A DNA stretch of 48,100 nucleotides from an uncultured Bacteroidia bacterium (GCA_902794005.1 CADBFO010000014.1:1-48100); one strand, 5' to 3'. Positions 8,141-17,280 are shown, counted from the stretch's first letter. Numbers and translations are program-made. The notes: generated by a model from the letters alone, not told the origin.

Positions 8141-9163
8141 CTAGCGCATGAGGAAGGAGTAGTTCTCCGTGTTCTTGAGGGCGATGCAGGTGCCGCGGGC
8201 CACGGCGCGAAGCGGATCTTCGGCCACGTGGAACGGGATGTTCACTTTTTCGGAGAGACGCTTGTCCAGACCGCGGAGAAGGGCTCCGCCGCCGCTCAGG
8301 AAAATACCGTTTTCCACGATATCCGAATACAGTTCCGGAGGGGTCTGTTCCAACACTTGCTGGATGGAGGCCTCCAGGCGGGCGATGGACTTGTCCAGGC
8401 AATGGGCAATCTCCTGATAGGGGATGAGGGCCTCCACCGGGTGGCCGGTCATCAGGTTGGGGCCGCGTACGAGGAACGCTTCGGGTTCTTCGTCCAGGTT
8501 GGGGATGACGGCGCCTACGGCAATCTTGATTCTCTCGGCGGTGGTTTCACCCACTTTGATCACATGCTGCTGGCGGAGGTAGTTCTGAATGTCGGCCGTG
8601 AAGACGTCACCGGCCACGCGGATGGACTCCTGCTGGACGATGCCGCCCAGCGAAATGACGGCGATTTCCGTGGTGCCGCCTCCGATGTCCACCACCATGT
8701 TGCCCCGGGGAGCTTCCACATCCAGGCCGATACCCAGGGCGGCCGCCATGGGCTCATAGATGAGATAGACGTCCCGGCCGCCGGCATGCTCGGAGGAGTC
8801 GCGGACGGCGCGGATTTCCACTTCCGTGGAGCCGGAAGGAATGCCGACCACCAGCTTGAGGTTGGGGGCGAAGAGGCTGCGGTGACGGGAATTCACCTGC
8901 TTGATGAAACCGCGGATCATCATTTCCGCGGCGTTGAAGTCGGCAATGACGCCGTCCCGGAGCGGACGCACCGTCTTGATGCCAGGATTGGTCTTTTCGT
9001 GCATCAGTTTGGCCTTCTGGCCCAGGGCGATGCACTTGCCGGAATGGTTGTCGATGGCTACGATGGACGGTTCGTCAAGGGCAATCTGGTCATTCTGGAA
9101 AATGACGGTGTTGGCCGTGCCCAAATCGATAGCCAGTTCTTGATTGAGAAAGCGAAAAGCCAT
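8141..9163 (-). CDS. mreB: MreB, actin-like cytoskeletal protein
   Basis: A 340-residue actin-fold ATPase forming the filaments that guide elongation. The phosphate-1 motif is DLGTANT, phosphate-2 DIGGGTTE, and the adenosine region SGGGALLRG. An MAF-like start at 9163 puts the usual short amphipathic N-terminus FRFLNQELAIDLGT in place; an upstream in-frame ATG (9196) would add eleven non-conserved residues. First gene of the seven-gene mreB-to-SDR operon, divergent from ispD with a 75-base gap that holds the promoter. Confidence 0.97.
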   Translation of the reverse strand: MAFRFLNQELAIDLGTANTVIFQNDQIALDEPSIVAIDNHSGKCIALGQKAKLMHEKTNPGIKTVRPLRDGVIADFNAAEMMIRGFIKQVNSRHRSLFAPNLKLVVGIPSGSTEVEIRAVRDSSEHAGGRDVYLIYEPMAAALGIGLDVEAPRGNMVVDIGGGTTEIAVISLGGIVQQESIRVAGDVFTADIQNYLRQQHVIKVGETTAERIKIAVGAVIPNLDEEPEAFLVRGPNLMTGHPVEALIPYQEIAHCLDKSIARLEASIQQVLEQTPPELYSDIVENGIFLSGGGALLRGLDKRLSEKVNIPFHVAEDPLRAVARGTCIALKNTENYSFLMR

Positions 9164-9193
9164 TATGCTGATTTGTTTTTTTCTAATAATTCC

Positions 9194-9201
9194 CAAAAAT
9201 A
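9194..9201 (-). promoter_or_regulatory. -7 box of the mre operon promoter
   Basis: TATTTTTG on the minus strand matches TAnnTTTG and lies about 30 bases upstream of the mreB start. The -33 region is weak, with no clear TTTG at the right distance. A one-mismatch box for ispD (TATATTCG, about 9213-9220) faces the other way. Confidence 0.55.
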
Positions 9202-9238
9202 CAAAAAATTATTATATTCGCGAAAAGAAGTTTTCAGG

Positions 9239-9943
9239 ATGAACGGAAAAAAATACTTGCTTGTCACGGCGGGAGGAAGCGGAACCCGTATGGGGTCGGC
9301 CCTTCCCAAACAGTTCATGCTCCTCGGCGGTGTCCCCATCCTGCGCCGGACCATTGAGATTTTCTTGCGGGCAGTTCCTGATATTCAGGTGATTACCGTT
9401 CTTCCGGAAGCGCATGTGAATGACTGGAGAGAGTATTGCGTGAAAGAGAATTTCCTTTGCCCTCAGCGGCTGGTCAAAGGAGGCTTCACCCGCTTCCATT
9501 CCGTGAAGAATGCCCTGAAATATGTTCCGGACGATGCCGTGGTGGCGGTTCATGACGGAGTCCGTCCGCTCATAACAGCCGGGAAAATCCGGGAACTTTT
9601 TGATGCGGCCCTTGACGCACCGGCCGTCATTCCGGTGCTTCCCGTTACGGATACGCTCAAGCTGATAGACCGGAAGGAAGGACAGCTGGTCAGCGCCGGC
9701 GAGCCGATAGACCGCAGCCGCGTTTTCGGCGCCCAGACGCCGCAGGTTTTCCAGGCGGCAGCCCTCAAGGCCGCCTACGGACAGCAGTTTGACATGCTGT
9801 TTACCGATGACGCTTCGGTGGCGGAGCGGTACGGCATACCGCTCACCTTCAGGGAAGGAGAGCGGTACAATCTCAAGATTACTACGCCGGAAGATCTGGT
9901 TCTGGCGAACGCCATCATAGATTCTTCGCTGCGCTCAGAATGA
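9239..9943 (+). CDS. ispD: IspD, 2-C-methyl-D-erythritol 4-phosphate cytidylyltransferase
   Basis: A 234-residue nucleotidyltransferase converting MEP and CTP to CDP-ME, the third step of the non-mevalonate isoprenoid pathway, in the cytoplasm. It shows the CTP-binding AGGSGTRMGSALPKQF, the VHDGVRPL strand, and TDDASVAE near the C-terminus, all typical of IspD. ATG at 9239 precedes the first beta strand directly; the frame is open far upstream but that is antisense to mreB. Its last seven codons and stop come from a dispersed 26-base repeat. Divergent from mreB, convergent with the Lrp gene six bases away. Confidence 0.96.
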   Translation: MNGKKYLLVTAGGSGTRMGSALPKQFMLLGGVPILRRTIEIFLRAVPDIQVITVLPEAHVNDWREYCVKENFLCPQRLVKGGFTRFHSVKNALKYVPDDAVVAVHDGVRPLITAGKIRELFDAALDAPAVIPVLPVTDTLKLIDRKEGQLVSAGEPIDRSRVFGAQTPQVFQAAALKAAYGQQFDMLFTDDASVAERYGIPLTFREGERYNLKITTPEDLVLANAIIDSSLRSE

Positions 9944-9945
9944 CA
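9920..9945 (-). repeat. Dispersed 26-base repeat, copy 1
   Basis: On the minus strand it begins TGTCATTCTGAGC and ends CGAAGAATC. It encodes the DSSLRSE tail and TGA stop of ispD. Related copies are at 30355, 34990 and 42687, and a half copy at 42451. Confidence 0.8.
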
Positions 9946-9949
9946 TGCG

Positions 9950-10444
9950 CTAGTCTCTGCCGGTGTAGGTGGTGGATTTGAAATCCTTCACCCAGACCTG
10001 ACGCTCGATGGGTTCGTCCAGGGAAATCATGGTGTCCGTGGACTGGATGTAGGGGATTTTCTGGATGGTGTTCAGAAGCACTTCCATGAGGTGGTCATTG
10101 TCTAGGCAGTAAAGCTTGGCCAGGATGGCATATTTTCCGGTTACAAAATGACACTCCACGATTTCCGGAATCTTCTTCAGGTTGGCAATCACTTCCGGAT
10201 ATTTGGTGGACTCGGAGAGGGAAATGCTTACGTAGGCGCATACATTGAGCCCCAGGGCCTGCGGCTTTACCTGCAGACGGGACCCCGTAATGACGCCATT
10301 GGCCTCCAGTCTTTTATACCGCTGATGAATTGCGGCACCGGACACGCCGCATTCCCTGGCAATTTCCAGGAACGGCATGCGGGCATTCTTTACCAGAAAA
10401 GAGAGAATCTTCTGGTCGATCTGGTCGATGTGATAGGTTGCCAT
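9950..10444 (-). CDS. Lrp/AsnC-family transcriptional regulator
   Basis: A 164-residue regulator with an N-terminal winged helix-turn-helix (about residues 5-60: IDQKILSFLVKNARMPFLEIA) followed by a RAM/AsnC ligand-binding domain (about 65-150), where CHFVTGKYAILAKL holds the typical G-x-xD/Y turn. Such proteins sense amino acids and form octamers. Ligand and targets are unknown. A TACATTTG box lies 28 bases upstream, so it probably has its own promoter downstream of topA, whose stop is only 45 bases before its start. Confidence 0.93.
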   Translation of the reverse strand: MATYHIDQIDQKILSFLVKNARMPFLEIARECGVSGAAIHQRYKRLEANGVITGSRLQVKPQALGLNVCAYVSISLSESTKYPEVIANLKKIPEIVECHFVTGKYAILAKLYCLDNDHLMEVLLNTIQKIPYIQSTDTMISLDEPIERQVWVKDFKSTTYTGRD

Positions 10445-10471
10445 TTGCTTTCAGTTTTTAACTAACCAATG

Positions 10472-10479
10472 CAAATGTA
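10472..10479 (-). promoter_or_regulatory. -7 box for the Lrp/AsnC gene
   Basis: TACATTTG on the minus strand, an exact TAnnTTTG match, in the 45-base gap between topA and the regulator. The -33 position would lie in the last codons of topA and is not a clear match. Confidence 0.5.
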
Positions 10480-10489
10480 CAACTTTTTT

Positions 10490-12799
10490 TTAATTTTTAT
10501 GCTTTCCCCTGAATTTTTTTGTAGGAGAGGAGGCGGCTATAATTGCCTGACAATCAGCCTCGGTCAATTTGTCGGCCGGCGTTCCTTTGGGAATCTTATA
10601 ATTAGAAACACCTTGTTTGATATAAGGCCCGAACCGCCCGTTGATTACCTTGATGTCCCCGAATTCGGCGATGTACTCCGGACCGGCAGCTTCCTGCGCA
10701 GCCGTCTCCCGGATGAGCGAGGTGCATTCCTCGAGGCTCACCTTGAGCGGATCCATCCCCTTGGGAAGTTTCACATTCTTGTCACCGTACTTCAGGTAGG
10801 GGCCGAATCGACCGCGCGTGGCGATGATGTCAATCCCTTCGAGCTGTCCCACGGTGCGGGGCAGTTCCAGCAGTTTCAGGGCCTCTTCCAGGGTGAGCGT
10901 CTCAATCAGCTGTCCCTTCCCCAGGGAAGCGCTCTGCCGGTTTTCGCCCTCTCCCTTCTGCACATACGGGCCGAACTTGCCGAAGGCGGCCACCACTTTC
11001 TGCCCGTCCGGAGCAATGCCGATATCCCGGCTTATCTTGCTGTAATTATGGTCTGCAAGGACTTGCTCCACATGGGCGTGGAAGGGTTTGTAGAAGGAAG
11101 CGATGGTTTCGCTCCAGACCTTCTTCCCCTCGGCCACTTCGTCGAAATCGGCCTCTACGTTGGCGGTGAAGTCATAGTCCAGGATGGCGGTGAAATTCTC
11201 CACCAGGTAGTCGGTGACGATCAGGCCGATTTCCTGTGGAAGAAGCTTGCCTTTTTCGGCCCCGCTGACTTCCGTCTTCTGGCTGGATTTGATGACGCCG
11301 TTTTTGAGGGTCAGGTTGGTGACCTTGAAGGATTTGCCTTCTTTGTCTCCCTTGACGGCATAGCCCCTTCCGCGGGTGAGCGTATCCACGGTGGCCGCAT
11401 AGGTGGAGGGCCGGCCGATGCCCAGCTCTTCCAGTTTCTTCACCAGCGAGGCTTCCGAATAGCGGGCCGGCGGCGCGGTGTATTTGCATTGGGCCGACAG
11501 GCCGTTTTCCTGCATCAGACTGCCCTTGGGAAGGTCCGGAAGCAGGATTTCCTCTCCTTCCGCCTCTTCTTCGTCGCGGCCTTCCAGATACACTTTCATG
11601 AAGCCGTCGAAAAGCAGCTGGACCGACTGCAGGCCATAGCGTTCGGGCCTTTTGTCGGACTCGATGGTGAGGTGGGTGTTCATCACCCGGCTTTCGGCCA
11701 TCTGGGACGCGACGGTGCGCTTCCAGATCAGTTCGTAAAGCTTTTTCTCCTGGGCTGTGCCTTCAATCTCCACATTGTCGATATAAGTGGGCCGGATGGC
11801 TTCGTGGGCTTCCTGTGCGCCCTTGGACTTGGTGCGGTACTGGCGCGGATGGGAATAGACTTCTCCGAAGTTCTCCAGAATGTATTTCTTGGCACTCCCC
11901 AGGGCCAGGGCGGACAGGTTGGTGGAGTCGGTTCTCATGTAGGTGATGAGGCCGCGCTCATAAAGGCTCTGTGCCACCCGCATCGTGGACGAAACCGGGA
12001 AGTGGAGCTTCCGGGCGGCTTCCTGCTGCAGGGTGGAGGTGGTGAAGGGGGCGGCCGGGACGCGGACGCCTTCTTTCTTTTCTACGGAACCGACCCGGTA
12101 AGTGGCGCCGATGCTGTCCTGCAGGAAGGCGCGCACCTCATCTTCGGAGGAGAAACGGGTGTCCAGCGTGGCCTTCACTTTTGTGTCGGTGCCTTCCGGC
12201 TGGAAGATGCCTTCTACCCGGTAGTAAGGCTCCGGTCGGAAGGCCATGATTTCTTTCTCGCGGTCCACAATCAGGCGGAGGGCGACGCTCTGTACCCGGC
12301 CGGCGCTCAATTTGGGCTGGATTTTTCTCCAGAGGATGGGAGAAAGTTCAAAGCCGACCAGACGGTCCAGTACGCGGCGGGCCTGCTGGGCATTCACCAG
12401 GTTCATGTTGATGCTGCGGGGATGCTCGATGGCCTCCAGGATGGCGTTCCTGGTAATCTCATGGAAGACGATGCGGCGGGTTTTTGCCTCGGGAAGTTCC
12501 AGCGTCTGGAGCAGATGCCAGGAAATGGCTTCTCCTTCCCGGTCTTCATCGGAAGCCAGCCAGACGGTGGAGGCGGAGTCGGCCAGTTTTTTCAGTTCGG
12601 CGACCACCTTTTTCTTTTCTGCGGGAATGACATACTCGGGCGTGAAACCGTGTTCCACGTCCACGCTCAGTTTATGTTCTTCCAGATCCCGGATGTGGCC
12701 GATGGATGCCTTGACCAGATACTCTTTTCCCAAATATTGCTGAATGGTTCTCACCTTTCCGGGAGACTCCACGATCACTAAATTTTTATTTCCCTCCAT
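10490..12799 (-). CDS. topA: DNA topoisomerase I
   Basis: A 769-residue type IA topoisomerase that relaxes negative supercoils. The N-terminal TOPRIM domain has VIVESPGKVRTI and the acidic DEDREGEA; the active-site tyrosine is in GLITYMRTDSTN. The C-terminus carries repeats of the type GRFGPYLKYG (three recognisable, about residues 590-740) instead of four-cysteine zinc ribbons, as usual in Bacteroidota. Monocistronic or co-transcribed with the Lrp gene downstream. An approximate -7 box (TTACTTTG, one mismatch, 12847-12840) sits about 40 bases upstream. Confidence 0.97.
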   Translation of the reverse strand: MEGNKNLVIVESPGKVRTIQQYLGKEYLVKASIGHIRDLEEHKLSVDVEHGFTPEYVIPAEKKKVVAELKKLADSASTVWLASDEDREGEAISWHLLQTLELPEAKTRRIVFHEITRNAILEAIEHPRSINMNLVNAQQARRVLDRLVGFELSPILWRKIQPKLSAGRVQSVALRLIVDREKEIMAFRPEPYYRVEGIFQPEGTDTKVKATLDTRFSSEDEVRAFLQDSIGATYRVGSVEKKEGVRVPAAPFTTSTLQQEAARKLHFPVSSTMRVAQSLYERGLITYMRTDSTNLSALALGSAKKYILENFGEVYSHPRQYRTKSKGAQEAHEAIRPTYIDNVEIEGTAQEKKLYELIWKRTVASQMAESRVMNTHLTIESDKRPERYGLQSVQLLFDGFMKVYLEGRDEEEAEGEEILLPDLPKGSLMQENGLSAQCKYTAPPARYSEASLVKKLEELGIGRPSTYAATVDTLTRGRGYAVKGDKEGKSFKVTNLTLKNGVIKSSQKTEVSGAEKGKLLPQEIGLIVTDYLVENFTAILDYDFTANVEADFDEVAEGKKVWSETIASFYKPFHAHVEQVLADHNYSKISRDIGIAPDGQKVVAAFGKFGPYVQKGEGENRQSASLGKGQLIETLTLEEALKLLELPRTVGQLEGIDIIATRGRFGPYLKYGDKNVKLPKGMDPLKVSLEECTSLIRETAAQEAAGPEYIAEFGDIKVINGRFGPYIKQGVSNYKIPKGTPADKLTEADCQAIIAASSPTKKFRGKHKN

Positions 12800-12880
12800 C
12801 TCTGTGCTGTTTTAGGCCCCATGGACCGTATTTTTCTGCAAAGTAAAGCAGAATCCGGGGAATTTTCCAAATTTTCTGCT

Positions 12881-12888
12881 TATTTTTG
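12881..12888 (+). promoter_or_regulatory. -7 box for the PBP1A-ddl-prmC operon
   Basis: TATTTTTG, exact TAnnTTTG match, 57 bases before the PBP1A start codon. Back to back with the topA promoter region. No strong -33 element is visible. Confidence 0.55.
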
Positions 12889-12904
12889 TAAACTGAACTT
12901 TGGC

Positions 12905-12921
12905 CAAGACCTAAGGTCTTG
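12905..12921. repeat. Inverted repeat in the PBP1A leader
   Basis: CAAGACC-TAA-GGTCTTG: seven-base perfect arms around a 3-base centre, between the -7 box and the start codon. It could be a repressor or two-component operator, or a small leader hairpin. The short, symmetric form favours a protein-binding site (inference). Confidence 0.45.
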
Positions 12922-12945
12922 TACGCATGTGAAAAAAATGTAGTC

Positions 12946-15270
12946 ATGACGGAAAATACAAAGAAAACGATAACCAAGTGGTTCTGGATTCTGCTCGTCG
13001 CTCCGGTGCTCCTTGTGGGCTTGCTGCTTTGTCTCGTATGGGCTTTCGCAGACATCCCTTCCATCGAGGAACTGGAAAATCCGGAGTCCAAACTGGCCAC
13101 CCAGGTCATTGCGGAGGAAGGGGAGATCCTTACCACTTATCATATAGAGAACCGGACGTTCGTCACTTACGAGGAACTGGCCCCTTCGCTCATCCAGGCT
13201 GCCGTGGCAACGGAAGACAAACGCTTTTACAAGCATTCCGGCGTGGATATCCAGTCCCTGGGCCGTGTGCTTTTCCGCACCCTTCTCTCCCACGACTCCT
13301 CGCAGGGCGGCGGCTCCACCATCACCCAGCAGCTGGCCAAGACCCTTTATCCCCGTGCGTCCCACCTGAACAAGCTGGAAATGGTGTGGATCAAGCTCAA
13401 GGAGTGGATTACCGCCGTCAAGCTGGAACGCAATTACACCAAGGACGAGATTATGGTCATGTACCTCAATGCGGTGTTCTTCGGGTCCAATTCCTATGGT
13501 ATCTCATCGGCCTCCAACCAGTTCTTCGGGAAGCGTCCGTCAGAGCTGCTGACGGAAGAAAGCGCCGTGCTGGTGGGCATGGTGAACAAACCGACCCGCT
13601 ACAATCCGTCCCTGAACCCCGAGCATGCCCTCCGCCGCCGCAATGTGGTGCTGGAGCGAATGGAATCCATGGATTACCTCACGCGTGCGGAATGCGATTC
13701 GCTCAAGGCCCTTCCCATCACCCTGCACACCCGCCAGGGAGACCGCACCACCGGCGTGGGACCGTATTTCCGCGATATGCTCCGCCGCATCATGAATGCG
13801 GAAAAGCCCAGGAAATCGGCCTATCCCATCATGGAAGATTACCGGGCCGACTCCCTTCTTTGGGCCGACGACCCCCTCTACGGCTGGCTCAACAAGAATA
13901 CCAAGAGTGACGGAAGCAAGTACGACCTGGACCAGGACGGCCTCCGTATCTATACCACCATCAATTACAAGATGCAGCGCTATGCCGAGGAAGCCGTCGC
14001 GGAGCATCTGGGAAAAGACCTCCAGAAGGCCTTCTTCCGGGAACTGAAGTACCGCAAGAATGCGCCATTCTCTTCCGACACGGAAGCCTCCGTCGTGGAA
14101 ACCACCCTCAAGCAGGCCCGCCGGTGGAGCGACCGCACCCGCATGATGAAAGCCTCCGGTCATTCTCAGGCAGAAATCGACAAGAGTTTCTCCGAACCCG
14201 CCAAGATGCGCGTGTTCACCTGGGAGAAGCCCGGCTACCGGGATACGGTAATGACCCCGGACGACTCCATCCGCTACTACAAGTCCTTTTTCCGCGCCGC
14301 TTTCATGGCCATCGAGCCGGGTACCGGCCATGTGAAGGCCTATGTGGGCGGCCCCGACTACCGCTATTTCAAGTATGACAACGTCCGTCAGGGACGCCGC
14401 CAGGTGGGTTCAACCGTGAAACCGTTCCTCTACACCCTGGCCATGGAGTCCGGCATGACCCCGTGCGATCCCGTCCTCAATTCCCCGGTGGTGATCGTGG
14501 TGAACGGAGACCAGACGTGGACCCCTCAGGACACACATGCCGACGGAAGCATGGTTGACCTCACCTGGGGACTGTCCCACAGTTCCAACTCCGTGGCCGC
14601 CTACCTGATGAAGCAGCTGGGGCCGGCTTCCATGGTTTCCATGATGCGCAATATGGGAATCGGCGGTTTCATAGACCCGGTCGCCTCCCTCTGCGTGGGT
14701 TCCGCCGACTTGTCTGTCTATGACATGGTTGCCGCATACAACACCTATCCTTCCGGAGGTACATATACCTATCCGCTTTTTGTCACGCGCATCGAGGACA
14801 GCGAAGGCAATATCCTGGGGCAGTTCCGGGGCCGCAAGCGTGAAGCCCTTTCGCAGCGGGCCACCGGTGCCATGATTCAGATGATGCGTGCGGTGGTGGA
14901 CGGCGGTACCGGTATCCGCCTGCGCTTCAAATACGGCATCAAGGGTGAAGTGGCGGGAAAGACCGGCACCACCAACGACAACTCCGACGGATGGTTCATC
15001 GGCTACACGCCCACCATCACGGCCGGTGTCTGGGTAGGGGCCGAAGACCGCTACGTCCATTTTGCCAACAACAGCCTGGGCCAGGGCGCCAATATGGCTC
15101 TTCCCATCTTCGGCCTCTGGATGCAGAAGGTGGTGAAGGACGGAACGCTGGGGATATCGGCCTCGGACGTGTTCCCGGAATCCCTCAAGGGCAATTACTG
15201 CGCGCCGGGCGCCTCCGGGGAAAACGCCGCTCCGGAAAAGACAGATTTGGAAAACTATTATTTCGAATAA
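12946..15270 (+). CDS. Penicillin-binding protein 1A (bifunctional transglycosylase/transpeptidase)
   Basis: A 774-residue class A PBP that polymerises lipid II and cross-links the strands. N-terminal membrane anchor about residues 10-33; GT51 domain with the catalytic Glu90 in ATEDKRFYKHSG and QGGGSTITQQLAK; transpeptidase domain with STVK (Ser489, Lys492), SSNS, and KTGTT (Lys672). ATG at 12946 gives the anchor directly; a TTG nine codons upstream is the only alternative and lies in the leader inverted repeat. Followed after one base by ddl and then prmC in the same operon, so wall precursor synthesis and polymerisation are co-expressed. Confidence 0.96.
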   Translation: MTENTKKTITKWFWILLVAPVLLVGLLLCLVWAFADIPSIEELENPESKLATQVIAEEGEILTTYHIENRTFVTYEELAPSLIQAAVATEDKRFYKHSGVDIQSLGRVLFRTLLSHDSSQGGGSTITQQLAKTLYPRASHLNKLEMVWIKLKEWITAVKLERNYTKDEIMVMYLNAVFFGSNSYGISSASNQFFGKRPSELLTEESAVLVGMVNKPTRYNPSLNPEHALRRRNVVLERMESMDYLTRAECDSLKALPITLHTRQGDRTTGVGPYFRDMLRRIMNAEKPRKSAYPIMEDYRADSLLWADDPLYGWLNKNTKSDGSKYDLDQDGLRIYTTINYKMQRYAEEAVAEHLGKDLQKAFFRELKYRKNAPFSSDTEASVVETTLKQARRWSDRTRMMKASGHSQAEIDKSFSEPAKMRVFTWEKPGYRDTVMTPDDSIRYYKSFFRAAFMAIEPGTGHVKAYVGGPDYRYFKYDNVRQGRRQVGSTVKPFLYTLAMESGMTPCDPVLNSPVVIVVNGDQTWTPQDTHADGSMVDLTWGLSHSSNSVAAYLMKQLGPASMVSMMRNMGIGGFIDPVASLCVGSADLSVYDMVAAYNTYPSGGTYTYPLFVTRIEDSEGNILGQFRGRKREALSQRATGAMIQMMRAVVDGGTGIRLRFKYGIKGEVAGKTGTTNDNSDGWFIGYTPTITAGVWVGAEDRYVHFANNSLGQGANMALPIFGLWMQKVVKDGTLGISASDVFPESLKGNYCAPGASGENAAPEKTDLENYYFE

Positions 15271-15271
15271 G

Positions 15272-16291
15272 ATGGCCAAGTATCAATCCGTCGCCGTCAT
15301 TTACGGCAGTGATTCATCCGAATGGGAGGTGGCATGTCGCAGCGGTGAATTCACCGCGGCCCGCATTGACGAGTTCCAGTACGATGTCTATGAACTTTTC
15401 GCCCGTTTCGGCCAATGGAAACTGGTGGCTATGCGAAAAGCCAACTCCATGCGCCAGACCTTCCCGGAAGGCGCCCAGCCGGAGGTGGACAAGAGTGACT
15501 TTTCCGTCATGGTGCTCGGGGAAAAAATCAAGTTCGACTTCGCCTACATCATGCAGCACGGCGCCCCCGGGGAAACCGGTCTCCTGCAGGGCTATCTGGA
15601 AATGCTGGGCGTCCCGCATTCCAGTTGCAGCGCTTTCGTGACCACGGTGGCTTTCGACAAGTATTCCTGCAAGAGCTACCTTCGCACGGCAGATTATATC
15701 AAACTGGCCCCGGACGCCTTCATCCGGGAAGGCGATGATGTGGAAGCCTTCTGCCAAAAGGCCGTGGAGAAACTGGGCCTGCCCGTTTTCGTGAAACCGA
15801 CTAGCGCCGGTTCCAGTTTCGGCATATCCAAGGTGTACAATCCGGAAGACCTCCCGGCTGCTATCCGCTATGCTTTCACGGAGGGCCCCACCGTCATCGT
15901 GGAATCGGCCATCCCGTGTGAGCATGAGCTCACGTGCGCCGTTTATTTTGACGGCAAGGAGGTCCGTACCCTTCCGGTCATCGAAATCCTCTCCGATACG
16001 GGCTGGTTCGACTACGATGCCAAGTACAACGGATGCAGCCGCGAGGTGTGCCCGGCGGAGATTCCGGACGAACTCCGGGACAAAATTCAGGAGATTTCCA
16101 GGCGCATCTATCACCAACTGGGCTGCAAAGGCCTGGTGAGAATGGACTACATCTCCTCTCCGGAAGGCATCTATTTCCTGGAAGTGAACATCATTCCGGG
16201 CATGACCAACGCATCGCTGGTGCCCAAGATGATCCGCGCCGCCGGAATCGGCATTACGGACTTCCTGACCACCATCATCGAGAATTCGTAA
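15272..16291 (+). CDS. ddl: D-alanine--D-alanine ligase
   Basis: A 339-residue ATP-grasp enzyme joining two D-Ala for the peptidoglycan stem peptide. It has VAVIYGSDSSEWEVA at the N-terminal substrate domain, HGAPGETGLLQGYLEMLGVP (the family HGxxGEdG), KPTSAGSSFGISKV in the ATP-binding lobe, and the metal-binding C-terminal FLEVNIIPGMT. Length is normal. ATG one base after the PBP1A stop indicates translational coupling. The downstream gene prmC begins three bases after its stop. Confidence 0.96.
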   Translation: MAKYQSVAVIYGSDSSEWEVACRSGEFTAARIDEFQYDVYELFARFGQWKLVAMRKANSMRQTFPEGAQPEVDKSDFSVMVLGEKIKFDFAYIMQHGAPGETGLLQGYLEMLGVPHSSCSAFVTTVAFDKYSCKSYLRTADYIKLAPDAFIREGDDVEAFCQKAVEKLGLPVFVKPTSAGSSFGISKVYNPEDLPAAIRYAFTEGPTVIVESAIPCEHELTCAVYFDGKEVRTLPVIEILSDTGWFDYDAKYNGCSREVCPAEIPDELRDKIQEISRRIYHQLGCKGLVRMDYISSPEGIYFLEVNIIPGMTNASLVPKMIRAAGIGITDFLTTIIENS

Positions 16292-16294
16292 AGG

Positions 16295-17197
16295 ATGCTG
16301 CTGATAGATTTTCTGAAGAAGGGGATAACGGCTTTGGAACCTTTGTATCCCACGGCAGAGGCACGGAACATCGTGCTCATGCTGTGCGAGGAGATTATCG
16401 GCACCAGGAATTACACCCATATCGTCGAACCGGGTTATCAGATTGACAAGAAAGGCGAAAAACCCCTGGCCGAAGCCCTGGTGCGCCTGCAGGCGGGCGA
16501 GCCCATCCAATATGTGATCGGCAGCACGGAATTCTGCGGCCGGCGTTTCCATGTCAACTCCGATGTCCTCATCCCGCGTCCGGAAACGGAACTGCTGGTA
16601 CGGGAAGCCATCAAGCTGGCCGGTCGCGTGAAGCGGATGCGGGCAGCCTACGGAAAAACAGCCGACCCCGTTCGCATTCTGGACCTCTGCACCGGTTCCG
16701 GCAACATCGCCTGGTCGGTGGCCCTGTCGGTCCCCGGTGCCCGTGTCGTGGGGGTGGATATCTCCGAGGGGGCTCTCCAGGTGGCCCGGAGTCAGAATTT
16801 TTCGGCCGAACTCAAGCAGACCGGCGCCCTGGCCCCTACGTTTGTGGCTGCCGATGTCCTGGACCCCGAACAGGAATTCAACTACGGCCCCTTCGACCTC
16901 ATCCTCTCCAATCCGCCCTATATCATGGAGAAGGAAAAGGGGCTGCTTCGCCGGAATGTCCTGGACTACGAACCGCCCGGAGCGCTTTTTGTCAGCGATG
17001 AGGATCCGCTCGTCTATTACCGGGCCATTGCCCGCTGGTCTCACCGCTTTCTTTCGCCGGAAGGGAAGGGCCTGACGGAGATAAACGAGGTGCTGGGAAA
17101 GGAAACGGAAGCCGTTTTTCGCGATTCGGGCTTTTCGGAGACATCGCTCGTAACGGATTTTTACGACAAAAACCGCTTTGTCTTTTACATGGAATAG
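16295..17197 (+). CDS. prmC: PrmC, release factor glutamine N5-methyltransferase
   Basis: A 300-residue SAM-dependent methyltransferase that modifies the GGQ glutamine of RF1/RF2. N-terminal helical substrate-binding domain (about 1-80, with GEPIQYVIGSTEFCG), then the Rossmann domain with RILDLCTGSGNIA for SAM and the catalytic NPPY. The insertion LKQTGALAPTF is slightly longer than in enterobacteria. Third gene of the PBP1A operon and followed by a terminator-like hairpin that begins in the stop codon. Confidence 0.95.
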   Translation: MLLIDFLKKGITALEPLYPTAEARNIVLMLCEEIIGTRNYTHIVEPGYQIDKKGEKPLAEALVRLQAGEPIQYVIGSTEFCGRRFHVNSDVLIPRPETELLVREAIKLAGRVKRMRAAYGKTADPVRILDLCTGSGNIAWSVALSVPGARVVGVDISEGALQVARSQNFSAELKQTGALAPTFVAADVLDPEQEFNYGPFDLILSNPPYIMEKEKGLLRRNVLDYEPPGALFVSDEDPLVYYRAIARWSHRFLSPEGKGLTEINEVLGKETEAVFRDSGFSETSLVTDFYDKNRFVFYME

Positions 17198-17227
17198 GCT
17201 TCTCACCCTCGTGAGAGGCCTGTTTTG
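17197..17227 (+). terminator. Hairpin terminator after prmC
   Basis: Stem GGCTTCTCAC (17197-17206) / GTGAGAGGCC (17211-17220), ten pairs with one G-U, four-base loop, followed by TGTTTTG. The U-tract is short, so efficiency may be partial. The stem includes the last base of the prmC stop codon. Confidence 0.65.
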
Positions 17228-17253
17228 AAAATAAACGTTTAAACCTTTTTTAC

Positions 17254-17276
17254 ACGGAACCGTTTTCCGTACTTTG
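17254..17276 (+). promoter_or_regulatory. Promoter-like region with inverted repeat before the 17.3-kb lipoprotein
   Basis: ACGGAA/TTCCGT (17254-17259 and 17265-17270) abuts TACTTTGC (17270-17277), which resembles the -7 box but is one base shorter than TAnnTTTG. Transcription would begin only a few bases before the ATG at 17281, giving an almost leaderless mRNA. Confidence 0.4.
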
Positions 17277-17280
17277 CACC

